Shown piece by piece: positions 12,015 to 23,009 of a DNA stretch of 64,000 nt. The position numbers were made by a program, and so were the translations under genes. Within the stretch, counting starts at the first letter, position 1, and every line of letters starts with the position of its first letter. The notes below the pieces were generated by a model. The model had not been told where the DNA came from. It saw only the letters and a program-made list of their open reading frames with translations, and made no database searches. Source of the stretch: Valencia hispanica (Eukaryota > Chordata > Actinopteri > Cyprinodontiformes > Valenciidae); the NCBI GenBank assembly GCA_963556495.2, contig OY747721.1:33946349-34010348 (forward strand), given 5' to 3'.

Positions 12015-12313
12015 CAGCCGGCCGCCGGTCCCAAATTGTGGAACGCCCTACTAGAAGAGCTTAGAAAAATTCCAGATCTGCCCCTTTTTAAATCTGAACT
12101 AAAGACCCACTTATTTCGGGTGGCATTTGAGACTTAAGGGTCCTTTTCCCCCCTTCTATCATTTATGGCTACCCAGTTTTTATTTTTACATCTTTTATCA
12201 TCATTTATTGTTTTAGTTTTTAATATGTTGTTATAGTTATACTACAGGTTCAACCTTGCCCATTTTAAAAACTGTGAAGCACTTTGCTCAACCCTGGTTG
12301 TGGAAACGTGCCA

Positions 12314-12357
<44 letters not shown>

Positions 12358-12360
12358 CAC
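12015..12360 (+). mobile_element. L2/Rex-like LINE 3' end with (GATT)n tail
   Basis: The plus strand reads LWNALLEELRKIPDLPLFKS then ELKTHLFRVAFET and a stop, the usual C-terminus of teleost L2/Rex-type reverse transcriptases. An AT-rich 3' UTR, an AATAAA-like ATAAATAAAG and a (GATT)n tail at about 12327-12356 follow. The element is 5'-truncated, as LINE insertions usually are. Confidence 0.75.
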
Positions 12361-12452
12361 GGACTCGCAACCGCGCATGTGTAATCAAATTTCGAATCAT
12401 GGAGGTGAATTCCAACAAATGCAGCAGCACTATCTCTGCATCAATGATGTGA

Positions 12453-12600
12453 GGGCAGAGGTGGGTAGACTAGCCAAAGATTTTACTCAAGTAAGAGTAG
12501 CAGTACCTCAACATATTTTTACTCATCAAAAAGTAAAAAGTAGCTATCGAAGTAATTACTTAAAAAGTATTTCAGTAACTGTAATCATAAAATGTGTGTA
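12453..12600. repeat. Partial DNA-transposon-like repeat beginning CAGAGGTGGGTAG
   Basis: GCAGAGGTGGGTAGACTAGC followed by ACTCAAGTAAGAGTAGCAGT and AAAGTAAAAAGTAGCTATCG resembles one end of an abundant teleost repeat with CAGAGGTGGGTAG termini. I did not find the opposite end, so the copy is probably truncated. Confidence 0.5.
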
Positions 12601-12639
12601 TGTAATATTTAAACATAATGTCAGACTGACAAAATGATT

Positions 12640-15420
12640 CCAATGTGCAAATTCAGGTTTGCTAAAGACTAAATTAATACAAATAAATAACATATTTACA
12701 AAATAAATTCAAACATGAGAAGCAGGCAATAATTTTTTTCCCCAATAAAAATGTATGAAACTAATACTTTCAATAGGTATGTATATACTGTATGTTAGAA
12801 CAGGGTAAAGTACTTCCATTGACGATGTATAGTGTTCACAGTATATTCACTATCTCCAAATGGCACACAGGTCACATATTCAGTTTTTTTTTAGAGTGAA
12901 CACCTGGAAAGTGTGTCATGCATTTCTATCCACGCAGTATTTTATGAACCAATATTTTGCTGCTGAAGGTCTTTAGGAAGGTTGTCACCCAATTATTTTT
13001 TTGCAAAGCAGCTCAAGCTCACTTAGATTGAATGGGGAGCATCTGTGAATATAAATGTCCTGCGATTGACTAGGAATCTGTCTAGGGTGTATCCCGCCTC
13101 CTGCACAATGATTACCCCCCCCACCAAAACCTGCAAGAACTACCTAACAAACAGACAGATGTTCAAATCATCTCTTCTATTGAACATTATGGGAATGTCC
13201 CCAAATCCATCGTCTTTCTGCCCACCTTTCTGACTATGTGGCCAAACAGAGATTTAAAGAGGAGCAGCAAAAGCAAATGAGCTGGATTAGCAGTGCTTGC
13301 AAGGACATGCTACTGTGAAATATTGTTTCTGTTGCCTGGATATTGAGCCATTAGCATGTCATGACAGTCGTGAAACTGTCTTACAGCAACAGTGGCTTTG
13401 AACAGAGGGTTTTTCAGATTTGTTGTGGGGCTGGCTGCTCTTTAATGACACATGGATGATTTTCATTCAATTGCATTATGCACTACATTGTGTTGGTCTA
13501 TCAGTTAAATCCCAATAACGGAAAATATTCTGTAAAAGTGAAAGGACCATGAGTACCAGACACTGTATATCAGCGCCGGTCAATTTCTCTGTGCAACCTA
13601 TGTCGTATTAATGAAGATCCATTTCTTTTCTTCTCTAAAAGCAGAACATATTAATCATGTGGAAGTTCTTCTACATAGAATTGACATTTCCAGACTCTTT
13701 ACATGAATTAGAGATCCCCCTGTGGAGTGTTGATGTTCCCATAATTATGAGCTATGACAGGCTGTTTAATTAGGGTTCTATCTGATTGGTAGAAAATATA
13801 TTTTCCTTCTGACAATAACACTATTACACACTGATCCTAGGGTGTTTGTTGGACTAAACTAATTGCTATTTATGAGCCAAGTGCTGTTGTCAGCCTGTAT
13901 CTGGCACAGCTGCTTCACACCTGAGTCCCACATGCTGTCTGTTCAATTGTACTACTAGGATTCGTGAAATAAATATTTGGTCCATATGATTTTGACATAC
14001 TGGATTAGAGTGGATCCGTCTATCATATTTCGACAAGGTAAAATCATATTTAAAAAATCAAATATATACTAAATTAAGTAACAACACACCATGGAAATAA
14101 AATAATTGAAAATACATGTCCTGAGTTATTCAGGTGACTAAACAGCATGAACATTTATTCAAACCATTGAACTCTTATCTAATCTATCTATTTATTCTGA
14201 AAGAATTTGTATATGTTCTGCTAAAATATGTCATGATAGTGTTGAAACAACCTATATTTAATTTCAATACAGTACCAAATATGAAGTATAAAGCATATGC
14301 TCATTGAAATATTTATTTTCGGGTCTTATTTCTTTTGTTTTTCTTTTTTTATATTTAAAACAATTACATTTAACTTCAGTGAAAAACAAAACACTTCCAT
14401 TCAAAAATTCCATAACATTTTTATTTATTTATTTACTCAACTCTTATTTATTGTAGTTGCTGTTAAAACACAATATTTTTTAAATTAAAAACCAAAGATA
14501 AACAAGTTAAACCAATGAGTCACATCTTGTAATGTAAATATTATATAATGTCAAAATCTTCAGTGTTTGTTTATTAAACTGTATTTTAATACCCCCACCA
14601 TACTACTGCATATCAGCTATTCATTTTAAGGGTGTAGTAATACATTGCACTATATGAAAAAGCCACTCCCATATTGCCTTCGTACACATTTAAAACTGTT
14701 GAATAAACAAATTAATCTCCACATAAACCATTTTATAGTTTTTTTTTTTATATGTCGAAAACTTTATTTGTGCCAATTGTGACTCAAATGTTACATCAAT
14801 TAATCTCACATTATGGTATGCTAGTATGGAGGTTTTTTGTATTTCCTGTCACTTTTTATCATACATTGATCTATTTTCTCTACCATTTTTTGTTTGGATT
14901 TTCTCATCTCTTCTTTTCTTCCTTGTCTGTTTATTTAGAGATTTCTTCTTTAATGTTCCTCTTCTTCTTTTTTCATTTTCCTTCTGGGCTGGTGGGCAGG
15001 GCTTAAGAGTCACCTTCTTTCCTTTTGTAAATTCCACTCAGAATGGACAATGTTTGTAAAAACAGGAGTGCTTCAAATGAAACATACTTCAAATTAAACA
15101 TATTACAAAATGAGAAGGGGCTAGATGTTGCATAAAATCTCAATTTCATAGTTACAGTAACATTTCCAACTATCATTTTCTTTTAAATATTTTACGCGTG
15201 TGCTTCTGGCTTCTGAACTTAATTGTGACCCATACTAATAGACACATAACAAAAGCTCAAATAATTTGAGCTTTTTGTGAAGATCCATCAAAATCAGCCC
15301 AGACCGCCGATACATGCATAAGAACAGTCTGCATTCACACAAAAATTTAGGATGAATTTTTTTTTCCATATACAAAAATTAGTTCCTTTTGTACTTAATA
15401 CATATAGATATTGTACTTCA
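12640..15420. other. Unassigned AT-rich intronic tract
   Basis: This tract is mostly AT-rich with no gene recognised. It includes a decayed copy of the SINE-like family (13060-13138) and a non-repetitive stretch at about 13680-13960 that resembles a conserved non-coding element. T-runs occur around 14335-14350 and 14740-14750. Confidence 0.45.
13060..13138 (+). repeat. Decayed copy of the SINE-like family
   Basis: TGCGATTGACTAGGAATCTG, TCTAGGGTGTATCCCGCCTC and CCCCCCCACCAAAACCTGCA align by eye with the copy at 8742-8865. No clear target duplication remains. Confidence 0.6.
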
Positions 15421-15709
15421 CTTAAACCTTTCCAGTAACGGTCTTTGCGCACCGGGTCCGTTTTTTTCGTGCGATTAATTCGCACGACAGTATTTTCTTT
15501 CGAATCAATGTCAAGTCAATGGGGACGTGCACACCACTGACGAAATTCCATCCTGCGATTTTGCGAGTTTTTATTTTTTCGGATTGAGCTCGATTTTTTT
15601 ATAACGCGTATCCGACAGATAAACACAGAGAAGGCGTGGTGATGGCGTCATCAGAGCCGAGAGTCGCGAACTGAAGTGTCACTTTGAAGTAACTAATTTT
15701 TTCTTCACC

Positions 15710-15842
15710 ATGGCTGAGCGTCTGATCCTTTTTGTGTCCCAGCACCCCTGTCTCTTTAATAAAAAAGAGAAAAACTACAAGGTCAACGATTATAAGGATA
15801 ATTTGTGGCGATCCATTGCCGAAGAACTTGGATATGAAGATG
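15710..15842 (+). CDS. First exon of a MADF-domain protein carried by the Harbinger element
   Basis: ATG at 15710 (context TTCACCATGG, close to Kozak) opens a 44-codon frame plus one base, ending at a strong donor GGTAAGT (GT at 15843-15844). It reads MAERLILFVSQHPCLFNKK, then EKNYKVNDYKDNLWRSIAEE and LGYED. The pattern LI-x(4)-HPCLF, Y-K-x(2)-DNLWRSIAEELG matches the N-terminal half of MADF/Myb-SANT-like domains, found in the accessory DNA-binding protein of PIF/Harbinger transposons. The downstream exons are deleted, so this is a remnant. The frame is undamaged and could still be spliced into other transcripts, but that is inference. Confidence 0.75.
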
Positions 15843-15892
15843 GTAAGTAAATCAATGTGTACAAAATAGCTGTGTACTCTCCAAACTCTCCT

Positions 15893-16029
15893 CTCTTCTC
15901 CAGAATGGGATGAACCCAGTGCGCTCTTTTCTTCTTTTCTTTCTCGATCATTATCAACACAATGTCGTCGTCACTTGATGTTGAATCCATTTTTAGTTTT
16001 GCCGCCTTACGTTTTTTAATAGAATCTTC
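15893..16029 (-). pseudogene. Harbinger transposase N-terminal fragment
   Basis: The minus strand reads NYEDSIKKRKAAKLKMDSTS, then SDDDIVLIMIEKEKKKRAHW and VHPILEKRGEFGEY. The HWVHPI plus RGEFGEY wording is typical of the N-terminus of Harbinger transposases. The catalytic DDE nuclease is absent because the element lost its centre. The likely start is Met at MDSTSS or further upstream. The copy at 46395-46935 has the same N-terminus up to HWVHPI. Confidence 0.75.
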
Positions 16030-16091
16030 ATAATTTATTAGCAATTTCGCTGTCGTTTATTCGCATCGGACCCGGTGTGCAAAGACCTTAA

Positions 16092-18765
16092 GATTTAAAC
16101 ATAACATTCTACTATAGAACTAATCATCTTAAGGAACTGTTTAAATAGGATGGGATTTATCAAGAAGAAAGGTGCCTAAAAAAAAAACTGAGTAACAATG
16201 CTTTTATCGTTTATAATATTGTTTTGGAGGTGCTTGGTGCTGCAGATGACAAACAAATCAATGACATTATTATGAAAAGACTGAAATAATGATGGCCCAT
16301 CAGCGAACCCCAACAAACATGATTTGCGGCTTCAAGTCAGGGGGCTTAAGGGTAGAGCTGTGAATGAGCCAGTGATTGTGAAGCATGAATGAAAAGCTTG
16401 ATGTGAATTATGGAATACTAATGAGCACTTCTTGTGGTTCAAGGAGGGTCTCCATCAGTCCTGTTCGAAGAAGGATTTCGTTTCTTCTTTTTTTCAATCT
16501 ATTTCTCAGAGGTGCTGACTTTAACCAACTGTTGATATGTAAAACACAGGGTTCCTGACTGCAAATTCCACCACTTGCTATGTGACTGCACCAATTAATC
16601 AGATCATGTTCTATTTGTGTACTTGTGAACTTTGAAAGGGCAAACTGCAGATTTGCCCTTTTTCAGACTTGTTTCCTACCCACCGAGATTACTGGAAAAG
16701 GAACAAACAAGAGCAGAAAAAAACTAAACACACACACACACACACACACATTCAGATTTAGTTAAGCGAGCCTAAAAATAGCTGAAGCTCTGCAATAAAC
16801 ATCCCCACCCAGAGTCATGATGAGTTCTGCCAGGTTCTCTGCAGGACCTGATTAGGTATAAAGGGTGTGTGTGTGTGTGTGTGTGCAGGGTAGGCATGCA
16901 GGGAGGCAGCAGACAGATATCAGCCAAGGCAAGGCACAGGCTCCACCAGCATCCCACTACTGACTTTTTCCCCCCGGGGCCACCAGCAGACCAAATCATC
17001 CACACTTTAACACCACCATTAGGTCTGTGATTGGTTTGAGGGATGCTTGGATGCCTAATGAGCCGATCAATGTGCATGACTGCGTGCATTCTGAATGTCC
17101 GTGTGCGTACGCACCTAATGAGGGGCGGCGGACCCCTATGACAAGACGGTGCGTTTACCCCACCAGCAGCCAGATAGGAGAGGCGAGAAGGGGGTTGATG
17201 ATGTCCTATTCACTGGCTAAACACCTGCAGGTATGCAAACACGACACGAGCTTCTTGAGGTTTGTATGGATGGATTCTGATGGAAGCTAATGGCATAATT
17301 AGGATCTGTATTTAAATGGAGAGATTCCAGGTGGTTTTATCTAAAGAGGACCGCATGAAAGGTGTGGAATGCGAGACTGGTATTTAATGGATGTGATTTA
17401 TTTGAACAGCAGTGTGAACTAGAGATTCAACAAACAACTTTAATACCACATAAAGGTCAGAATGACACATACACCTTCACTAGTATTTGGAATAATGTTT
17501 CTTAGCTGAATCACACTCTTTTGGTAGCCATGAACAAGCCGCTGGCATAATTCTGCCCCAGATGTTGAAGAAGTCCTTAAACGTATGGTAGAAACTAGTT
17601 GAAATCTTAGTTCTGACACAGCTTTAAAGCATAATTAGGGCTGCATGGTGATAGGGAAAGTTGATCTTCAGACAATAGTGTTGGAAATGCCGCCATTAGG
17701 CACAACTGGATCTTTCTTTGTGGTAATCCCCTCCTTAACCAGAAACAACGCCAGAAGGGTTTTATCGAGGCAAAGAAAACAGGACCCGTTGGTCAGTGGT
17801 CCAGATACCTCTATTCACATGAAAGTAAAGTTTGTCTTTCAGTCTTTCTTTTGGAAAATCAAGGTAGAGTAGAGCAGCACAGAATCCAAGTTTGAGGTCC
17901 AGTTTGTTTTGACTGTCAGTGATGATTTTGGGAGCCATGTCCCCTACTGGTGTTGGTCTACTGTGTTTTGTCAACACCAAAGACAAAGCAGGTGTCTAGC
18001 AGGAAATTATGCGTGTGCATCCCTTTGCTGACAAGATTAATGGAGATGCTGATTTCATTTTCCTGCACCCGCCCACACTGCCAAAATGAACAATACCTGC
18101 TTCATTGAGTATAATATCACTGCCCTTGATTGCCCAGTAAAGTGGCATAGGCTAACCCTCAGGGAGAGTCTGTGGAGATTAGAGACACCAGAGCCAACAA
18201 TCTGGATGAGCCAAAGCAACATGGGCTTCCTGAAGACCTGTGAAGAGTCACATGATGATCACTTCCATTCCATGCTGCATTAATGCAGAAAAGAGCATAC
18301 ACCGTACAGACCAGGGACATATATCTAATTAGACCGACACTGTGGTATAAAACAAGGATTTGAATTGGTTTTATGTAATATTCCCATCTTCAGAGAAACC
18401 AGAAACCTGTCAGACATTTCATCCCAGTAAACAAAAGTAAAAGTCAGAAACTTATGAGTCTGTGTGTTCTGAGTGTATATAATCCAAAAAATATTCTGAA
18501 ATGAATATGCATATTCTATTTTGGAAAACGTTTGAGTCGTAAAAAAGTGGGTACTTGATCTGCAAGGTTTCTAATACCATAACACCACACAATTACTGGG
18601 GGGGGGGGCTTGTCTGCAACATTTACCTGAAGCAGTTCGCAATACTTTTAAACCAGAAAAGTGTTTGTTTCCCAGGGAATAAAAGTTATTGGGTTATTAG
18701 AGGGCAAATTATTTCAAACCCCAGAGTCAGGGTAAGGAGTTGTGTAAAAAGGGTGAGAAAACTGC
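16092..18765. other. Unassigned intronic tract
   Basis: Short (AC)n at about 16732-16750 and (GT)n at about 16866-16884 flank a balanced-composition stretch at 16780-17260 that may be a conserved non-coding element. A weak Tc1-family relic may lie at about 17440-17600. A G-run (18599-18608) lies near the IS4 exon. I recognise no host gene. Confidence 0.45.
17440..17600. repeat. Possible Tc1-family relic
   Basis: CTTTTGGTAGCCATGAACAA, GCTGGCATAATTCTG and AGATGTTGAAGAAGTCC resemble part of a decayed Tc1-like element, also represented at 26870-27250 and 41200-41830. Identification is from memory and no ends are visible. Confidence 0.35.
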
Positions 18766-18771
18766 ACTCAC

Positions 18772-18869
18772 TTGGCACCCGGTTGATGGCTCTCAGCGGT
18801 CTCAGCACGCGAACCGTCCTCACTGCTGAAAAGCTAACATTCTGCAGGTTGAGTGAGTACTCCAACATT
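18772..18869 (-). CDS. cacna1g: T-type calcium channel alpha-1 (Cav3), exon for domain I IS3 end and IS4 voltage sensor
   Basis: This 98-bp exon carries the domain I voltage sensor. The acceptor is TTCCCCAG (AG at 18871-18870) and the donor GTGAGT (GT at 18771-18770). One base completes a Gly codon from the previous exon, 32 codons follow, and one base (A) joins GT of the next exon to make Ser. The peptide runs [11 protein letters not shown], then [19 protein letters not shown] and VP. Arginines at every third position ([10 protein letters not shown]) are the S4 gating charges. The wording [17 protein letters not shown] fits Cav3.1; the remembered Cav3.2 has HNVSLSAIRT and Cav3.3 has QNINLSAIRTVRVLKP. 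Phase and peptide continuity with 54879-55012 and 1930-2089 show these are neighbouring exons of one transcript. Confidence 0.96.
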
Positions 18870-18871
18870 CT

Positions 18872-20270
18872 GGGGAACAAAAAAAGACAGAGAGAACAAA
18901 AGAAATGTGTAATTGCAGCAGCTACAAGCCAGATGACTTCGCTGCTGCTAGAGCTCATGCAGGCAACTCGGCAGCACTAATTAATCGTTTAATATTCCTA
19001 ACAACTTTTACATTCTTGAATTCATAAATGGCATCTGTGCATATGTTCTGGCAAACGGTGCATCTTATTCCAAAGTAATGTAGTCTACAACTACGAGACC
19101 CTAACCTTCGAGAAACTCCACTCAGTCCGTGCTTGCACATGGAGCATAGCATGCATGCAATGTTTGTGTGCCTTTACAAAACACGGACACGTTCACACGC
19201 ATCCTCATGCAGTCGACCTTCAAAGGAGCAACCAGCACATGTGTATCCCTTTTGGGACATTGAGAGGACTGAATAAGATGTCACGGAGTTGGAGGATGTG
19301 TTGTCCGACGAACTTGAAAGGGCGGCACCGCATCGTGCCGCATCGCGACCCTGAGACGGCACACTCTCGGGAGCCTCTCCAGCGGCTCTTTAGAGGCTCT
19401 TTCACAGCGTGATAGGAGGTCAGGAGGACACTGCTCAGAAAGGGAAACTGTGGGATGTCTTATTTGTGATTGCTGTTTATCGTCCTCGTTTTACACAGCG
19501 CCTCTCTACGCTTGTGTATGTGTGTGTGTGTGTACGGAGCAGCTGCTGAGCACATGTACAGCTGGAAGGAGCGTGCAGATGAAGGAATTCCCTCCTCGCA
19601 CCGACTCCAAGTCTGTCTGTCTGACAAATTCGCAACACATGTTGAACTCTATGTGAGTGCGTGCCTGTTTCTGTCACCTGGAGAGCAAGAAACCCCCTCA
19701 ATGAACCTACAAATGTGTGTTTCCTTTTAGCACATTAAGATGTCCTGGTGCATGCCTATCTGGATTGCTACAGCAAAGCACAGATGAAAGAAGGAAGAAA
19801 CACCCTCCTGTATGCAAACACACACAGATGCAGCTGACAGATGGCTTGCAGGCCACAAAACGAAGGTAAACGGGTAAACGGTTACCAAGGAGGACCAACC
19901 GCCAACAGCAGACGGAAAACAAGGTTAGAATAACCGTTTCCGCCAGTCTCAGGAAATGGGCAAATCCCTTCAGCAGCTGTGTGATGCTCTGTTGTGGCCC
20001 TCATAGATAATAAGGTCTCGCCTTTCACTTTTAAGACATGCTAAAATGAAAAGAGGTCATTCGAGGGCCTTTAAACGAATTTTAAAGGGCAAACTTAGCA
20101 AAACACATTGAAGGACTATTGGATGCCAAAGTCAATTAAGAAGTCATACAAAGTATAACTATATTTGGAAATAGATGTATGCCTCCATTGTCTAAAACAG
20201 CATCAAGCTTCCATTTTTGGGATTTTATGGGACAGAACAACATGAAGTAGCAGATAGTTGTGATCTAAAG
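18872..20270. other. Unassigned intronic tract upstream of the IS4 exon
   Basis: This is mostly non-repetitive sequence with a short (TG)n run at about 19516-19531. The open frames in it (for example 19155-19412 and 19450-19730) show no domain, no splice support and overlap each other, so I call no gene. Confidence 0.45.
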
Positions 20271-20274
20271 GCAA

Positions 20275-21110
20275 AGCAAGGTAAATTTATTTGCACACAA
20301 TTCAGGAACAAGGCAAGTCAAGGTGGTTTACACGACTGGGGAAAATGAAAAGTAACAATAGAACCACAAGAAAAACAGAAAAGAGAAAAAATAAAGATAT
20401 AAAAAAACATACTGCCATTATGACATTCCAGTTATTAATGAGTTAATCAAAGGCAGCTCTAAACAGATGGGTTTTTAGCCTACAATTAAAGGAACTCTTT
20501 TTCAGCAGCTTTGCAGTAGTGTGGAAGTTTATTCCAGATTAGAGGAGCATAGAAACTGAAAGCTGCTTCTCCATGTTCGGTTCGGATTCTGGGGATGCTG
20601 AGTAGACTGGAATTAGTGGTCTGGGGGGTTGGTATAATGACAACAGATCTTCAACATACTTTTGTGCCAAGCATTTCAGTGAATTATAAACTAGTAAAAT
20701 TATTTTTAAGTCTATTCTTTGAGCTACAGGGAGCCAGTGTAAGGACTTTAGAACTTGGGTGATGTGCTCTACTTTCCTGGTTCTAGTGAGGAACACGAGC
20801 AGCAGCATTCTGGATCAGCTGCAGCTGTCTGATTGAAATTTTAGGCAGACCAGTGAGGACAATTGTAGTAGTCACTAAAGATACTAAAGATAAATGCATG
20901 GATGAGTTTTTCTAGGATCCATTGCAACATTAGTCCTTTAATACTAGAAATGTTCTTCAGGTGAAAGAATGCTGACCTTGTTATTGCCTTCATGACCCTA
21001 AAGGTTCAGGTCTGAGTCCATTACTACACCTAAATTTCAGGCCTGATAAGTAGTTTCTAGCTGTATTAACTGAACCTGTGTGCTGACTCTTGATCGTTCC
21101 TAAAAGAAAA
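20275..21110 (-). mobile_element. L2/Rex-like LINE fragment, minus strand
   Basis: The minus strand encodes VFLTRTRKVEHITQVLKSLH, then WLPVAQRIDLKIILLVYNSL and KCLAQKYVEDLLSLYQPPRP, the C-terminal region of a teleost L2/Rex-type reverse transcriptase, with frameshifts. The 3' end, AGGTAAATTTATTTGCACAC on the plus strand, lies at the low-coordinate side. Two more copies of the family are at 24505-24836 (plus) and 28862-30790 (minus). Confidence 0.75.
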
Positions 21111-21114
21111 AGGA

Positions 21115-21300
21115 TACCTGGTTTTCACAAAAATCTCTAAAGTGTGCAATCAGTTTCTATCAAGCCTCCTTCAACCATCCCTGATGTGAAATACGGTGAT
21201 TGCACCGTCATACTATGTGGATGTTTCTCATCCTCCCCAGGGAACAGGGAAGCTGATCAGATTTGATAGGAAGATGGATGAAGGTAAATACATGACAATC
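21115..21300 (+). pseudogene. Tc1-like element relic
   Basis: ATGTGAAATACGGTGATTGC, GTGGATGTTTCTCATCCTCC and GGGAAGCTGATCAGATTTGA resemble the region around the GGG-x-M-x-W-G block of a Tc1-related transposase gene, badly decayed. It borders but is separate from the complete element starting at 21522. Confidence 0.5.
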
Positions 21301-21521
21301 ATTGGGAAAAAAAGACTTTCCGGGAAAGACTTTCCAGGACAAAGCTTAAGAGGAAAGATGCACATTTGGACAACAAAGAAACAAAGGAACTGCTGGTCAC
21401 CGTCTACACTGCCATTATTCAGTCTCTCCTGTGCATATCACTATGTGGTTTGGCTCCTCCACGAAAAACAAATAATTAGGTCTGCAGAAAATATCACCAG
21501 GACTGACATTGCCTCCATCTA

Positions 21522-23007
21522 AACTCAGCAAAAAAAGAAATGTCCTCTGACTTTCAACTGTTTTTACTTTCAGTAAACTTAATGTGTGTAAATATTTGTA
21601 TGAACACTAAAAGAGTCAACACCATAAGACATGTTTCACAGACATGTGACTAACAGAAATAGAATAATGTGTCCTTGAATGAAGGGAGGCTCAAAATCAA
21701 AAGTACCAGTCAGTATCTGGTGTGGCCACCAGCTGCTTGAAGTACTGCAGTGCATCTCCTCCTCATGGACTGGACCAGATTTGTCAGTTCTTGCTGTGAG
21801 ATGTTACCCCACTCTTCCACCAAGGCACTTGCAAGTTCCTGGACATTTCTGGGGGGAATGGCCCTAGCCTCACCCTGCGATCCAACAGGTCCCAGACGTG
21901 TTCAATAGGATTGAGATCCGGGCTCTTCGCTGGCCATGGCAGAACACTGACATTGCTGTCATGCAGAAACTCACGCACAGAACGAGCAGTATGGCCGGTG
22001 GCATTGTCCTGCTGGAGGATCATGTCCGGATGAGCATGCATAAAAGGGTACCACATGAGGGAGGAGGATGTCTTCCCTGTACCGCAAGGCATTGAGATTG
22101 ACTGCAATGACAACAAGCTCAGTCCGATGGTGATGTGATATACCGCCCCAGATCATGAGGGACCCCCCACCTCCAAATCGATCCCGCTCCAGGGTAAAGG
22201 CCTCGGTGTAACGCTCATTGCTTCGACGATAAACACGAATCCGTCCATCACCCCTGGTGAGACAAAACCGTGACTCATCAGTAAAGAGCACTTTTTGCCA
22301 CTCCTGTCTGGTCCAGCGAAGGTGGGTTTGTGCCCATAGGCGGCGTTGTTGCTGGTGATGTCTGGTAAGGACCTGCCTTACAACAGGCCTTCAAGCCCTC
22401 AGTCCAGCCTTTCTCAGCCTATTGCGGACAGTCTGAGCACTGATGGAGGGATTGTGTGTTCCTGGTGTGACTCGGGCAGTTGTTGTGGCCATCCTGTACC
22501 TGTCACGCAGGTGTGATATTTGGATGTACCGATCCTGTGCAGGTGTTGTTACACGTGGTCTTCCACTGCGAGGATGATCAGCTGTCCTTCCTGTCTCCCT
22601 GTAGCGCTGTCTCAGGCGTCTCACAGTGCGGACATGGCAATTTATTGCCCTAGCCACATCAGCAGTCCTCATGCCTCCCTGCAGCATGCCTAATGCACGT
22701 TCACGCAGATGAGCAGGGGCCCTGGGCATCTTTCTTTGGGTGTTTTTCACAGTCGGTAGACAAATCTCTTTAGTGTCCTGCGTTTTTAGAACTGTGACCT
22801 TAAATGCCTACTTTCTCTAAGCTGTTAAGGTCTTAACGACCATTCCACAAGTGCACGTTAATTAATTGATTATGGTTAATTGAACATGCATGGAAAACAT
22901 TGTTTAAACCCTTTACAATGAAGATCTGTAAAGTTATTTGGATTTTTACAACATTATTGCTGAAATACACAGTCCTGAAAGGGGACGTTTCTTTTTTTTG
23001 CTGAGTT
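21522..23007 (-). mobile_element. Tc1-like transposon, DD34E, with TA duplications
   Basis: The terminal repeats are AACTCAGCAAAAAAAGAAAT (left) and AACTCAGCAAAAAAAAGAAA (right, reversed). TA lies immediately outside each end (21520-21521 and 23008-23009), the canonical Tc1/mariner target duplication. The 1,486-bp element carries a decayed transposase gene on the minus strand. Confidence 0.92.
21784..22750 (-). pseudogene. Tc1-like transposase (inactive: nonsense and frameshifts)
   Basis: This would be a cut-and-paste transposase. The N-terminal part (22750 downward) has a paired-like helix-turn-helix, ERALGMLQGGMRTADVARAI, a second one around TVRRLRQRYRETGRT, and the GRPR motif (SGRPRVTT). 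At 22391-22393 an in-frame TGA interrupts it; the same frame continues to the first catalytic Asp in VLFTDESRF. A frameshift near 22050 moves to the frame with the second Asp (ILQQDNATGH) and the Glu (DLNPIEHVW). There are 34 residues between this Asp and Glu. Another frame change near 21855 destroys the C-terminus. It is related to the transposase at 38276-39288. Confidence 0.88.
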
Positions 23008-23009
23008 TA

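Larger units (their letters stand above)
15439..16088. mobile_element. PIF/Harbinger derivative keeping the 5' ends of two convergent genes
   Basis: The inverted ends share GGTCTTTGCGCACCGGGTCC (left) and GGTCTTTGCACACCGGGTCC (right, reversed). TAA flanks both sides (15436-15438 and 16089-16091), the 3-bp TWA duplication expected for PIF/Harbinger elements. The left half carries a plus-strand MADF exon (15710-15842). The right half carries, on the minus strand, the start of a Harbinger transposase gene. The centre is missing, so this 650-bp copy cannot move without proteins from a complete relative. A shorter sister copy lies at 46395-46935. Confidence 0.88.
2090..18771 (-). other. Cav3 intron between the IS4 and IS5 exons (16,682 bp)
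   Basis: This intron is bounded by the GTGAGT donor at 18771-18766 and the CAG acceptor ending at 2090, and interrupts a Ser codon after its first base. It contains a tRNA-derived SINE (2710-2937), a hAT-type element (4782-5530), RTE-type and Tc1-type relics, SINE-like copies (8742-8865, 13060-13138), a LINE 3' end (12015-12360) and a Harbinger derivative (15439-16088). The rest is unassigned. Confidence 0.93.
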
